A DNA stretch of 64,000 bases. It comes from Thunnus maccoyii. Taxonomy: Eukaryota; Chordata; Actinopteri; Scombriformes; Scombridae. The stretch covers positions 17,516,501 through 17,580,500 of the forward strand of contig NC_056550.1 of assembly GCF_910596095.1 (NCBI RefSeq), written 5' to 3'. A program made the translations under genes and the position numbers. Numbering within the stretch: the stretch's first letter is position 1; every line of letters begins with the position of its first letter. The notes under the pieces were generated by a model. That model worked only from the letters and a program-made list of their open reading frames with translations, made no database searches and was not told the DNA's origin. Below are positions 33,561 through 44,898 of this stretch, piece by piece.

Positions 33561-36500
33561 ATGTACTGCACCAGACGATGCCTCCGGACCGCGCTGCGGG
33601 CTGCAGCGAGCATTCACCGGTACGTAACGTCAGCTGAACGGGTAACAGTTATTCACGTAACACCGGTGCAGCGGTTACGGTACATCAGTGACTGACTGAC
33701 TCTCTGCTTCTTCAAGGGCAGACAGCCGCTGACTGCTGCCCGCGAATTTGATTGTTAAAGCTGCTGTTGTCTGTTCAGCTCGTGTAAATACAGAATATGT
33801 ATTTTATCCGCAGTTAAAATGAAGTTTCGTGTTTCCCGGCTGTGTTAAGTAGGTTAGCTAACGTTAGCTTGGTAACTTTAGCCGGCAGTAAAGATAACTC
33901 GACTTAAACGCCATGATCCAGTCATCTGCGATTAGTCTCATGAAAGACTTTATCTTATTTTAAGTTTGGTTGTAAAAACTAAATGTTGCAGCTGTTGGAT
34001 ATTATCCTCCATTCAACAGCTATGCTTCTGACAGCCAAGGTCACACTAGTGTAAATGGAAATTCACGTTTGTGGCTGGTCAATAACCAGAAGCTTCATCG
34101 TTCAACGTTTGGCAATGAGCAAAGCCACAAAGATGACCTGCAGGTTTAATGTTAAGGAAACGAGCGGATGCAACTGGAGCCTCCAGAGTTGACAGTTAAA
34201 GCTGCTGTTTGCATAACACAGTACACATCCTAGAACAGTGGTTTCCAGTTTGGTGTATGAATGACCCCCTCCTCACAAAGGGTCATAGGATATATGTTAG
34301 GAGGGGTCGCAAGATTGTTAGCAGGACAAGAAAACAAAAACACATTTTCCTGTGACACAAAATTAGGTTTAATTTTCTAGACTCCAATGTTGCTCTTTGT
34401 TTTTAGGACCAACTAGCAATGGTTTTCATTGTCATTTATTCTGCTGAATAGTTAAGCTGATTGGCTGTTTGGTCTGTAAAATGTCAGTAAATAATGAAAA
34501 ATGTCCAGCACAATTTCCTGAACCCAAAAGTGATTCCTTCACATTGCCTGTTTGAACTCAGCAACAGCCCCAAATCTAAAGTTTAAGTGTTCACTACCAT
34601 GTAATACAACAGAAGCAGCTGGAACAGGGGAATGTTTGTCATTTTTGTTGTTTAAAAAAGAAAGAAAAAATGAATCGGGTATCAAAATAGTTGCTGAATA
34701 ATTTTCTGTTGATTGATTTGTCTATTTGTTTTAGTTCTATGTGATTTTTCTTGTAAATTTCTGAATGACCTCACATCTTCATCATCAATCAGTCTGATCA
34801 CTTGAACTAAGTGAATTAGAGATTCAGCGACACTGATATCGGTTATCGGTCTGATACTGACTCAAATAGCTAGATTGGGTATCAGTGACAGTGGGCTGAT
34901 CTGGTATCGGATACAACTATTTTAATAAATAACAATTCAGTAAATTTACATCTATGTCTTTATTTGTTACATTGTTAACAAGTTTAAGTTTAACGAGTCA
35001 AGTTCGGAAAGCAGTGTTCATGTTAAACCTATGTCAAACCATAAAAGAATGATCCTCTACCACACCGTGAGCAATACAGTTTATTAATTTAACACTAGTA
35101 TCGGATTGCATCCCCAGTCTCAAGAAGACCATAGCATTGTTTAAGGAGATCATAAGCCAAAAAGATTTGAATCCACAGTTGCAGAGTGCAGCTGTTAAGT
35201 CTTAATAACTGAAATTCATATTGTGTGAGCTTATTACATTTTGACTGCTGTAAGCACAGGTGTGAATGCAACCAAAAAGGCATTATGATCCAGCTACTTA
35301 AGCCAAATGGTCAGTGATCACATTGTGAATGCAAATGTATCCCTTAAATAAACTTTATAGTGCATATTCGGCATAAGAAACCATTGTGCCAGACAAGGAT
35401 TGGAAGTCTGAAGCCAAAGCGAGGTACCAAATGGTCACTATAAACCTCTTACCTCACTGTGTGGCCGATCGCTTATTTGTGTCAGTAGTCATCAGCAGTC
35501 AGAACAGAGTGGTGGAGAAAAAAATGATCAGAAGTGATCAGTAAAGGCACATCTAAGATCCACACACACTTTGGATATATCTGTCTAAGGAATGTACAAT
35601 GTGCTGTATTTTGTGCTGTGGGAACCAAAGTTATGGACCAGACACAGTCAATCATTTCACGTATCCACTTTCATTTTATAGGCAACAGCTTCAGCAGCAG
35701 ACGCCAGCCCTGTGTGCTCTCAGGCTTCTAAGGACCAGTCCAGCCACCCACTCAGATGCCATCGCCACCCCTCCATTAGACGGAGCACCCAAACAGTATT
35801 CCCCTAAAATCCAACAGCTCGTCAATGACATAGCCAGCCTCACCTTGTTAGAGGTGTCGGACCTCAATGAGCTCCTCAAGGTATGTGGGGAAACTCCTGA
35901 AATACTGAATCTAAAGAGACTACGGTGATCCCTCTGTGTTGTCATGTTGAGTGAACATCATCGTTTTTTCTTGGTCACAGAAAACTCTGAACATTCAGGA
36001 TGTTGGAATGATGCCAATGGGGGCGATGGCTGCATCAGCTCTACCTGGGGCTCAGGTGAGAATACTTGTGTCAAGGCCTACTTTGTGAGTTGGAGCTATT
36101 GGATCTGAGTGCACAAATAAATTTGCTAATTTTTTTTTTTCCACCCTCCTGAAACTAGGCTGCAGAAGAAGAGGAGGCACCAGTCAAGAAAGAGAAGACT
36201 CACTTCACAGTAAAATTGACAGAACTAAAAGCAGCTGAAAAAGTAAAACTTATAAAGGAAGTGAAGAACTGCATCCAAGGCTTGAATCTAGTGCAGGTAT
36301 GTCTTATTTTCTGCCCTCAGTTTTGATATTCACCATTTAATATTTTGCCTCGACCAAAGTACACACAGTCTAAAGTATGCTTACAATATTATGAAATACA
36401 TTTTAGAAAAGATACAACAGGTGAAAATCTGTGCATAAATAAAATATAGTATTCATCAAAGCTTTTCTATGGTGTTTGGAGTAAATAACTGTGGTGATTT

Positions 36501-36937
36501 GAGTGTCATTGTCTAACTGTAATGGCAGGAAGGTGTGGATATTATCTCTTTATCTCCACATTAAAGAAATTATTTCTTTGAGTCTGATATGGTGTTAATG
36601 ACAGTTGGTACATCTGGAGTGCCATAGTTTCAAATAAAACTAAAGGTCAGGGTTTAAGCAGGCTTACTATATTTAATATTGGTCTAGCTTTCTAAAAATG
36701 TATTTGATCGGCTTCTGCAGATTTACTCAGGACAGTTATTCCAAGTCCTGTTTGAACAGACCAGGTAACCTCACTAAATCTTGTTTCTTTTTTTTTTTTT
36801 CTCTGTTCATCCTAAACCAGGCTAAAAAACTAGTGGAGTCTCTTCCCCAGGAAATCCGGGCCAACGTATCCAAAGAAGAGGCAGAGAAACTGAAGGCAGC
36901 CCTGGAGGCAGCAGGTGGCACTGTGGTGTTAGAGTAG
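33561..36937 (+). CDS. mrpl12: MRPL12, mitochondrial ribosomal protein L12
   Basis: Five exons, 33561-33619, 35682-35880, 35981-36055, 36159-36296 and 36821-36937, give 195 aa (the human protein is about 198). The start [19 protein letters not shown] is basic and helical, a mitochondrial targeting peptide. Residues about 60-92 ([20 protein letters not shown]...) form the N-terminal dimerisation and stalk-binding domain. An Ala/Glu-rich hinge lies near 105-122. The C-terminal L7/L12 domain starts at about 125 ([20 protein letters not shown]) and recruits translation factors to the mitoribosome; MRPL12 also binds mitochondrial RNA polymerase. Intron 1 is about 2 kb and holds repeat relics. HGS and MRPL12 are also near neighbours on human 17q25. 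Confidence 0.97.
34830..35120 (+). repeat. Repeat relic in MRPL12 intron 1
   Basis: TATCGGTTATCGGTCTGATA and GGTATCGGATACAAC on the left and ACTAGTATCGGATTGCATCC on the right are phrases of a transposon-derived repeat common in teleosts. The target duplication was not found; the limits are approximate. Confidence 0.4.
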
Positions 36938-39275
36938 ATCTCCACCTGCCCTCCTGCCCTGCTGCTCATGCACTTCGTCCTTCATTGTTCCTTTTTTTCT
37001 TTTTTTTCTACACGACAAAGAAGACAAGATCCCAGGAGAAAAGATAACAAAGAAATGCCTTCTGACATTAATACTGTCTCTTGACAGCGTCAGGTGTGGC
37101 GGTACAACTCAGACTGAACTTTCCAGGTACACAGCCTGCACAAATGGCCGCCCAGCTGTTTGCTCGTCCATTTGCCTGCATATGTGTCTGTCTGATACTT
37201 GCGTAGCAAACAAGCTGCAGAAGTACAGGCCTGGGTGAAAAGTAAGTAAGTTGGTCATACTGTATGTGTGTATGTTAAAACTTTTCACAGAATGAAAGAT
37301 TATGCTGTGGGGACATGGTTACCATTACCTGTGATGAAAAACACCAGATATCTGTTTCAGGGAATGGCAGGGCTGAGTCCTTATATTGCTTATAGAATTG
37401 TTGATAATGTGATTAAAAGTTGAAATATCCATATTTGTCCTTTCTCTTATGTGTTCTTATATTGATCATGTGGTTGAGTTTATGTAAAATGTTGGATATA
37501 CAATCTTTAAAAAACATAACTAGAAAATGCAGTGTCTGAAGAAATTGCATGTGACTGCTGAAAAATGAAATTGATTGCACTGCATTGCTAGAAACTGAAT
37601 TGCATTGAAATTCTACAAAGACTAATGTTGCCCGCAAATGGGATCTGGGAACTTATGACCTCATGTCTGTAAGAGCACAATGCACTGAGCTGATGTGAGA
37701 TTTTCATATTTAGACTTTTAATTGCATAAGAAATAAGGGTTGCAGCTGTGACATTCTTATATCAAAGGGTGCTGGAGCCGCTTTGAATGATGGTACATGA
37801 TAAACATATAAAGCAGGGTTATGAGGAGAGCTGCCCTGGATGGATATCGAACCCAGAACCTCGTAATCTTAAAAGGGAAAGCTGACCATTATCAGGGCCT
37901 AACCGCAGAGCCAGCAGGGGACTGTGCCTGATGATATAACACACTGATAAGATCTGAAACTGCTGTAAAAGCCCTCAATTTAGACTTAAATTGCTCCAAA
38001 AGTACGAAAGATATCACAACACAGAATACAACTTTGAATAGTGAAAGTTTTCTGAAAGTTTTAAAGTTTTAACGGAGTATGTAGGATAAGGGATGTACGA
38101 GCATTTGAGTTTCAAAGTTATGAAGGTTCCAACTCAGTTCATTCCTCCCTAGACTGCCATTATACATGTCTAAAAGATATACATAAAAATGCTGTAATAT
38201 GCTAGAAAATAGAAGCATAAAAGCACACATCTGCTGAATGAGGTTCACAGATTGACATTTTTCCTAGCACAAAGTATGCAGCAAGTATGCTGTTACGTTG
38301 CCTTAACCTAATAATGACACTGTCCCACCCGTGGGACACTTTAACCTCTGCAACTTTGGTTCAGGTTCACTTCTACTCATTCTGACTTTTTGGTTGTAAA
38401 ATTTAAAGATTTGGCTTTCAAATGAAGGGCTGAAGAACAGTAACCTTTATATTTTGGCTACATTATTTTGTGCACAAAAATGGGGATGCCTGGTAAGAGG
38501 TTAAACATAAAATGCACTACAGGGACTGGAAATCTGTGTATTGAAACATTCAAGGAGGAAGTGAACATTTAAACCTAGACAGCATCTTGCTTTACTGCTG
38601 CTGACCACTAGAGGTCATAAGATCTCTTTTAATCAATAAGACAAGGTGAGGGTGGCTACCTTAACCACATTTTTTCCCTGTTTAATTACCGAGATTTATT
38701 TTGACATGAGTTGAAACCAGTTACTGTCCTGGATGAGTGGAAAGCAATTTCAAAACTTGCGACGGTTTGGGCTTTGGCAGGAAACAATATATACTATTAG
38801 TAGTTACTACAAGTTTAAAAATGTACAGTAAACTCAAATGCAAAATTACCTTCAACCCTCGACTCCAATTATTCCAGTATTTTACTCCAGTTATTTTTAC
38901 ACCAATTTACCCCATTTGGTCTTTTTCAAGTGTTTGAAGTGATCAAGTATACATACACCACCTGATGGGAATCTACAATCTGTGACATCATCAACAAGTA
39001 AAAGGTACACCTGAGGTTATCAGAAACAATAGACCTTTTGACTGGTTATGGTAGCAATAGCACATGTTTTCACATATCTTTTGAATGCTGTTTCAAGAGG
39101 TCAAGTGATTAAAGGTAAATCTGTGGCCTTTATTGTGATAGCCCACAGTATTGCTGTTGCTACTTTATCAGTATAGGGGTTGTGTCCTTTTTTAAAAGTG
39201 GGCTAATAGGATTAAATACTTACCAGGTCCACATAGATACCATATGGGTTATGTTTATGTTTTAGAGTAGCACTT
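36938..39275. other. MRPL12 3' UTR and downstream spacer
   Basis: AT-rich spacer with a possible tRNA-derived repeat (about 37835-37925). The 5' exons of the SLC25A10-like carrier would be expected between here and 44.25 kb. I searched by eye for the mitochondrial-carrier signature (Pro-x-Asp/Glu-x-x-Lys/Arg) and saw none. Confidence 0.45.
37835..37925 (-). repeat. tRNA-like sequence, probably a SINE head
   Basis: On the minus strand a box-A-like TGGCTCTGCGGTTAGG is followed about 40 bp later by a box-B-like GGGTTCGATATCC, in the order and spacing of a tRNA with a long variable region. The acceptor stem does not pair well, so a working tRNA gene is unlikely. Confidence 0.4.
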
Positions 39276-39339
39276 GTGAGAATATGTTCAGAACTAACCA
39301 AGGGATCATTTTATGTGTTTTTAAAGACTAGGGCCTGTG

Positions 39340-39978
39340 CTGCCCTCAAATGGTTTGGAAGACAGTTCCACAAGTGTGGTGCAGCAGAGAGGGAGGCTCA
39401 ATCCCCCATGGTGTGGAGCTTAGTAAAGGGGGCATGGAGGACCAAGCTGCTAGCAGATCTGAGGGTGCAGATGGAGGTTTGTATGAGTAGCAGGACTTTG
39501 CAGTCAATCCAGAAGGAGACAGGGAGCCAGTGCAATGAAAACAGAATTGGTGATATATATGTTTGTGTTTTCGCAATCTCATCAGGATCCTTGTAGTGCT
39601 GTTCTGAAGGATGCTCCTGCCAGAGATCCCTGTGAAGAGTACATTGCAGTAGTCAAGTCTTGAGGAGATAAAGGCATGAACAAGTTTCTCTGCATTTGAC
39701 AGGGTTAGAGAGGGGCAGAGGTGAGAGATGTTTTTGAGATGGTAGAAAGAGGTTTTGCATAGATGTCTCATATGTTCATCAAAAGTCAGCTGAGGGTCAA
39801 ACCTAACACCCAGATTAGTGTCTGAGGAGGTGCTGTCAAAGGTGAGATGAGGTACAGGGGATGACTGAATCTGGTGTGGAGCACCAATAAGGATAGCTTC
39901 AGATTTGCTGCTATTTAGCTGAAAGAAATTTGTACTCATCAACTTTATCTCCTGAAGAAAGGTGCTGAGGCGTAACAT
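39340..39978 (-). mobile_element. L2-type LINE fragment (end of reverse transcriptase)
   Basis: The minus-strand frame carries the C-terminal part of a fish LINE reverse transcriptase: LNSSKSEAILIG, LGVRFDPQLTFDEHM, AEKLVHAFISSRLDYCNVLF and TRILMRLRKHKHI. These blocks follow the catalytic domain in L2-like elements. The endonuclease and polymerase core are missing (5' truncation), and the frame drifts after the RLRKHKHI block, so it is an old dead copy. The product name is sure; the clade is my best judgement. Confidence 0.8.
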
Positions 39979-41549
39979 GGCTGCAGAAGGGCTTTGGGCA
40001 GTTTTGATGTACAGATTAGACCTGCATTCACTGATAATGATGCAATCATCTTATCTTTGGTACCACATGACGGCCCCTATAGTACTCCTTTTTGGAAGAT
40101 TACATCAATGTGCAAGGCAGCATTCAATGAGATCATCAGGAGACTGGTTCAAAACATAGATATTTAGAGTCCTAATAGTGCCTATTGTAACTATAGGCTA
40201 CTGTTATTTATTGTGCTTTGATTAATTGAGCATTTTAATTTAGATGTCAATATATATAAACGTCTATATGTTCTTGAGGATTTTACTAAAGCAACAAAAA
40301 TGTAAATTTTTTGTCTGGAATTCTGTTTTTGGAAGAAATGTTGAAAAAGCATCATTCTACATAGTGTTAAAGCTTTTGAGGCTATATTACAGGTTCTGCC
40401 TAAGTGCAAGGCAGCTGAGAAAGTGAAGGATGTTCGATGGGCAGGAGTTAGGAGGAGATGACATACAGATAAACACTCTGGGTTGAGTTGAATTCGTGGG
40501 TTAGCTAGGTGGTACGCACATCAGCCAACACCCTCAAGAGACCATGACAACTGAAACCAGGAGACATTTCAAACTGACATCAGATTGTTTTCCTCTATCA
40601 GATGCACTGGAGAGCAAGCCGAAGAGCCTGTTGAAGTGTGATGTCAGAAAAAGGTATCCTATTAGGAGAATAATTTTTGTATAAAAGTTTATTTATACTC
40701 TACACTTACAGGAACAATAAACACTGTAAATATTACATAAGTAAAAGGGAAAAAATGGATATTGAAACATATATGAGGTGGCATTGAAAATGGAAAATGA
40801 AAAAAGAAAAAATCCTGTGATTAAAAATGGATGAGTCAAATGTAAATGTTCATATTCAAAAGTAAAAGAACACTTTAAAATGGCACAAACATGCTAATGG
40901 AAAGTGGTAAAACTTAGAAAAGCATAAATAGAAACGTGAACATTTAAAAATTAAGATGGATATTACCTATTCTGCTGTTTTATCATAGAAGGAATGAGGA
41001 AACTTTTCTCTTGTGCAACTGTGGAAAAGGCTCCTAGATTCTCTGAAGTGGAAATTCACTGGGTCTCTTACCTGTCACTCTTTATAACTGCCTGTTAGTC
41101 ACAGCTAATTAGATTGGATCATTTCTGGGACTCCTAATTCACTTAGGTAGCTATATGCTAGTTAACAAGCAGGTGTTCAAAGAGCAGAGGGACTGAGACT
41201 GTTAGTTGCTGGATTTCTGCAGTTGAAGAGACAGTTCGGTTGGAGTTTTAAGAAGCTGCTTGTTGCTGTTGTGTGTGTGCAGCTATTCGTAAGTGCCAAA
41301 CTTTTGGACTAATGTGCTGTTTGTTTAATGATCAGTTTTCATGTTTAGAATACTCCTCCTCACAGTTTATTTAGTGTTGTAGTTTAAGTAATCTGTTTAG
41401 AGGGTAATGTTTAATTACTGATAATATGGATAATGTTCATTTTAGCCACTGCATAGATGTGGACATTTTCTAATTTTATTTACTTTTGGCTGAATGAACC
41501 AACAAGTGGACAAGTGGAAAGTGTTGACTGGTGTGGTGATAACTTTTAA

Positions 41550-42163
41550 CCTTAATCCTACCGACTGGGGTACCCACAGACACCAGGGGTATAGTTTTTG
41601 TCATATTTCACAGGTGCTTTATTCCATCATTCCAATTTGTCATGAATGTGTCAGTCAGTTTGTTCCTAATGACTTCATATCATTGTTTTCTGTTACTGTT
41701 GTAGTGCTTTTTAAATACCAATGTATTGTGGTCCTGGGAGACACCAGTTAAAAGCATACAATTCCACCTATGCAGTTTTAATAGACTGAACTATTTATTG
41801 AGTTCATGTTTGCCATTGGTCCTAATTTAAAGTATCACACACTGTCAGGGAAGGAAGGGCACTCTGTCATACATTTTGAAGGCTTTGTAGAATAATTATA
41901 CTTGGGATAAAAGCTGAAATTTGTATTAAAGAAAAGTGTATATTTTCATTTTACACAATATGCAAATTAACTGTAACTTTACTAAAATAATAATAATAAT
42001 CTGTTTTTTTCAGATGACATTAATTACATAACTAATAATGTTTCGAGAAGAAATAAGTTAAAATTTTGATATGATGTTTGTTTCTTACTTTAGTTTATTT
42101 TTGGGGCCCCCAGGGATCCCTGTTGATAGTCCTTGTATGTTAAATATTTTGGTAGGAACATAC
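41550..42163 (+). mobile_element. piggyBac-like MITE, copy A (inside the BEL fossil)
   Basis: It starts directly after TTAA (41546-41549) with CCTTAATCCTACCGACTGG and is collinear with the reverse complement of 56739-57312 almost throughout. Shared words include TTTAAAGTATCACACACTGTC and CAATATGCAAATTAACTGTA. The right end, GGTAGGA near 42151, is decayed. It has no coding capacity. TTAA targets and CCYT-type ends fit the piggyBac superfamily. Confidence 0.75.
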
Positions 42164-44111
42164 TGCAATTTATGTGCCACAACAAGATGTATGTGGCTGT
42201 TCAACATACTGAACCCAAAGACTTTCTTCCAATCGGTCCTTCGAGCCGGATACCCTGGATTGCCACAGCGAAGATTTCTAGTCATCAGAATAATCATGAA
42301 GGAACGACTGGAACCTAATTAGGTGCCACTGAGTTATGTCCAGTTTCCAGTTCCAGCACCAAGGCAGTCATTATCTGTGTGATCCTGGAGGGAAGACCAT
42401 GCAGATACATGTAGTAAAGCTGCCAAGATTGATTATGACCAGCCAGTCAGAGCCAGTTATCAGTCCAGTCTCAAACCACCTCAGTTGAAGGATGGTTGTC
42501 ACAGGCCAGGAACACAAGATTATGTTCCATATGAGCCTGGTTCCTACAGAGGGGACTCAAGGCCTCATCCTCCATCACTGGTTGAGGGCACCTACAGGGG
42601 TCCCAATCCAGCCATCCCCGACCAAGTCCATCCAAACCCCAGAGAATTTTCTCGGCTCAGAGTAGCTCTTGAGAATATCTTGCCATCTGATGCCTCAGAG
42701 AACTTTAAGTTTCAAGTCCTCACAGACAATCTCAAGCTAGAAGAAGTTCAGTTAATTGCACATTCATACAGTAACTCTCCATACCCCTTTTCCAACATCA
42801 TGGAAGCCCTTCAAAAACAGTTTGGACAGCCACACCAACTAGCCCTGGCACGAATAGCTGAGCTAATGGATAGACCTGACATTTGCAGTGGTAATGTTAA
42901 AGCCTTCCGAATGTTTGCCCTTCGAGTTTGCTCCCTGGTTGGTATGCTTGAACAGTTGGGGAGGGAAGGCGCTGTTGAACTGCAGTGTGGGTCCTATGTA
43001 TCACGCTTGTTAAGCCAGCTTTCACATGATCTGAGAAGCAGTTTCAAGGGGAGAGTGCATCCAGTAAAAGTTCCAATCCCCACACTACATGATCTTTGAG
43101 GCTGTTGGACTTTGAGATGCAAGTTCATAAGGATAACACCTGATCTCTACTCCTTGTAAGGATGACACCAGGAAAAGGGAGAAGTGGAAGGACAAGAAGT
43201 ACTTGGCCAAGGCAAAGTCTCTGCATCTCAGTGCAGAGAGGTCAACAATGGCTAATGAAGCTGAGGTGTCACAGTCTGCTGTCTTCCCCAAGAAGAAGAT
43301 GCAAACCTACTGTCCTTATTGTGACAATACCAACCACTTTCTGAATGGTTGTGTGAATTTTCACCACCTCACCAAGGAGCAGAAGGAAACCTGGATTAAG
43401 AAGTATAATTGGTGCTGGCACTGTGACCGTGGTCATCAAGCCGCAAAATGCACACTGAAGGCAACCGACAAGACATGCGGCCGTAGACATCTATTAATCC
43501 TACGCAAGGTCAATGACATGTCACCAGCAAAGGTTAAACCACCAGACCAAAACACCATTGCTAGTTCTTGCCTCGCCAACACAGTGAAGGAAACACTCTA
43601 TGTAGGGTGGCCCATGGGAAAACGCAAGGTTTTGCTCAAGATTTTAAAGGTTGTACTGATTCATGGTGACCAGAATATAGAGGCTTACAATGTGTTGGAT
43701 GATTGCCAAAGTGAGGCTGAAAATTTGTTGGTTGGAATGATCGTGATGATAGTTGACTCATAATTGCCATGGGTCTTTCCAGGGCTAGATGGTAAAACTC
43801 AAACAGCTTAAGTAAAGGTCGGAGACTGCAGCTACATTTGCCTAGTGGCCCGCCTGATAAGACTGCCAGCTCTCCAAGACTAACCCAGTGATGTTGAACA
43901 TTACACCTGACCTTCCGGAGAGACACACATGGCCTTTTCCTGATTACAAATTCCCCTGGAAAATTTGGGGGTGGCTGTGGAAAAGGCTCCTAGATTCTCT
44001 GATGTGGAAATTCACTGGATCTCTTACCTCTCACTCTTCATAACCGCCTAGCAATCACAGCCACTTAGATTGGATCACTTCCAGGACTCCTAGTTCACTT
44101 AGGCGACTATA

Positions 44112-44115
<4 letters not shown>

Positions 44116-44154
<39 letters not shown>

Positions 44155-44187
44155 ATGTATGTATGTATGTATGTATGTATGTATGTG
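44116..44187 (+). repeat. Compound tetranucleotide microsatellite
   Basis: A run of TCTG units passes directly into a run of TATG units. It sits at the 3' end of the BEL fossil. Confidence 0.9.
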
Positions 44188-44248
44188 TCACTTCTGTCAC
44201 AATATACTGTATATACAGTGTAATATTAACTATTAGTTGAAATAAGCA

Positions 44249-44898
44249 TTATCTTTTCCTTCTCTGCACACCGCAATCCTGTGTCAACCACTTGATGTTG
44301 TTAAAATGAGACAAATGAGCTCAAAAGTGGAACACGGGGTGAGTTTGATTACAAGACATGTTGTCATTTCTTTATACACTCTGGATCTACCTTTTTGCTG
44401 GGCAGCAGGGTTGAGGTTTCTTGAGGTATCTCTCTCTGTCTCCCTCTCATCACTCAATGACATGTATGTTTTACTTTTAGGCTGTGGGGAGAATTACATA
44501 GCTTAACATGTCGAAGTTGTTTTTTTGTCTCCTTGTTGCAGGGTGTGTTTCACTGTCTAACAGAAACTGCAAAGTTGGGTCTGACGGCATTCTACAAGGT
44601 AACTCTCTTCACTGTTAATAATACAAAGACATGATGTTTTACACTTTTCATTCTAGTCTAAAACATGTCTCCTATTTTATTTTTCTCATCTAAATGTTGC
44701 TGTATTTTAAACTTCTTTAGACTTTTCATTTACCGAAATGTTAATATGATTTGTTTCCAGGCTTGTGTTCCTGCAGCTATTCATCTCATCCCACACACAA
44801 TCTTCACCTTTATGTTCCTCCAACAACTGAGGCAGCATTTTGGTGCAGTGGTTGTCACCTGGGAGAGTGTATCACAGGAAAGTGACTCTCTAAGATAG
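44249..44898 (+). pseudogene. slc25a10: SLC25A10-like mitochondrial dicarboxylate carrier, 3' remnant
   Basis: Three exon-like blocks match the end of human SLC25A10 in order: about 44249-44338 (AILCQPLDVVKMRQMSSKVE; human ATFLCQPLDVLKTRLMNSKGE), 44542-44598 (GVFHCLTETAKLGLTAFYK) and 44761-44898 (VPAAIHLIPHTIFTFMFLQQ, then QLRQHFG). The introns between them keep GT-AG ends and frame. The carrier signature PLDVVK of the third repeat is present. Upstream, the expected acceptor before the first block is not recognisable (the sequence reads CTCTGCACACCGC where an AG is due), and the first two thirds of the carrier were not found. The C-terminus runs 17 residues past the human end. The SLC25A10 position next to MRPL12 matches human 17q25. 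I infer a decaying gene or lost duplicate; a fuller gene with very diverged 5' exons cannot be excluded. Confidence 0.7.

Larger units (their letters stand above)
41020..44190 (+). mobile_element. BEL/Pao-type LTR retrotransposon fossil
   Basis: Two direct repeats that both start TGTGGAAAAGGCTCCTAGAT lie at 41020 and 43976 and look like remains of the LTRs; the right one runs into a microsatellite after about 140 bp. Between them are a gag-like region (about 42480-43100) and a zinc-knuckle and protease-like region (about 43200-43760) of BEL/Pao type. No reverse transcriptase was recognised. The element is broken, with at least several breaks, and a TTAA MITE has inserted in its 5' part. LTR divergence of roughly a tenth or more suggests an old insertion. 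Confidence 0.75.

Noticed and set aside
34255-34300. A hAT-like left end (CAGTGGTTTCCAGTTTGG)
   Set aside because: No matching right end or target duplication could be found nearby.
37835-37925. A working tRNA gene
   Set aside because: Box A and box B are present but the acceptor stem does not pair, so a SINE relic is more likely.
38290-38510. A possible TTAA-ended MITE (TTAACCT... and ...AGAGGTTAA)
   Set aside because: The two ends do not form a convincing inverted repeat and no second copy was found in the window.
42485-43763. Two long plus-strand frames that might be a host gene
   Set aside because: Their content is gag- and zinc-knuckle-like and they lie between LTR-like repeats, so they belong to the BEL/Pao fossil.
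44116-44187. A CRISPR-like array
   Set aside because: The units are perfect 4-mers without spacers; it is a microsatellite in a vertebrate genome.
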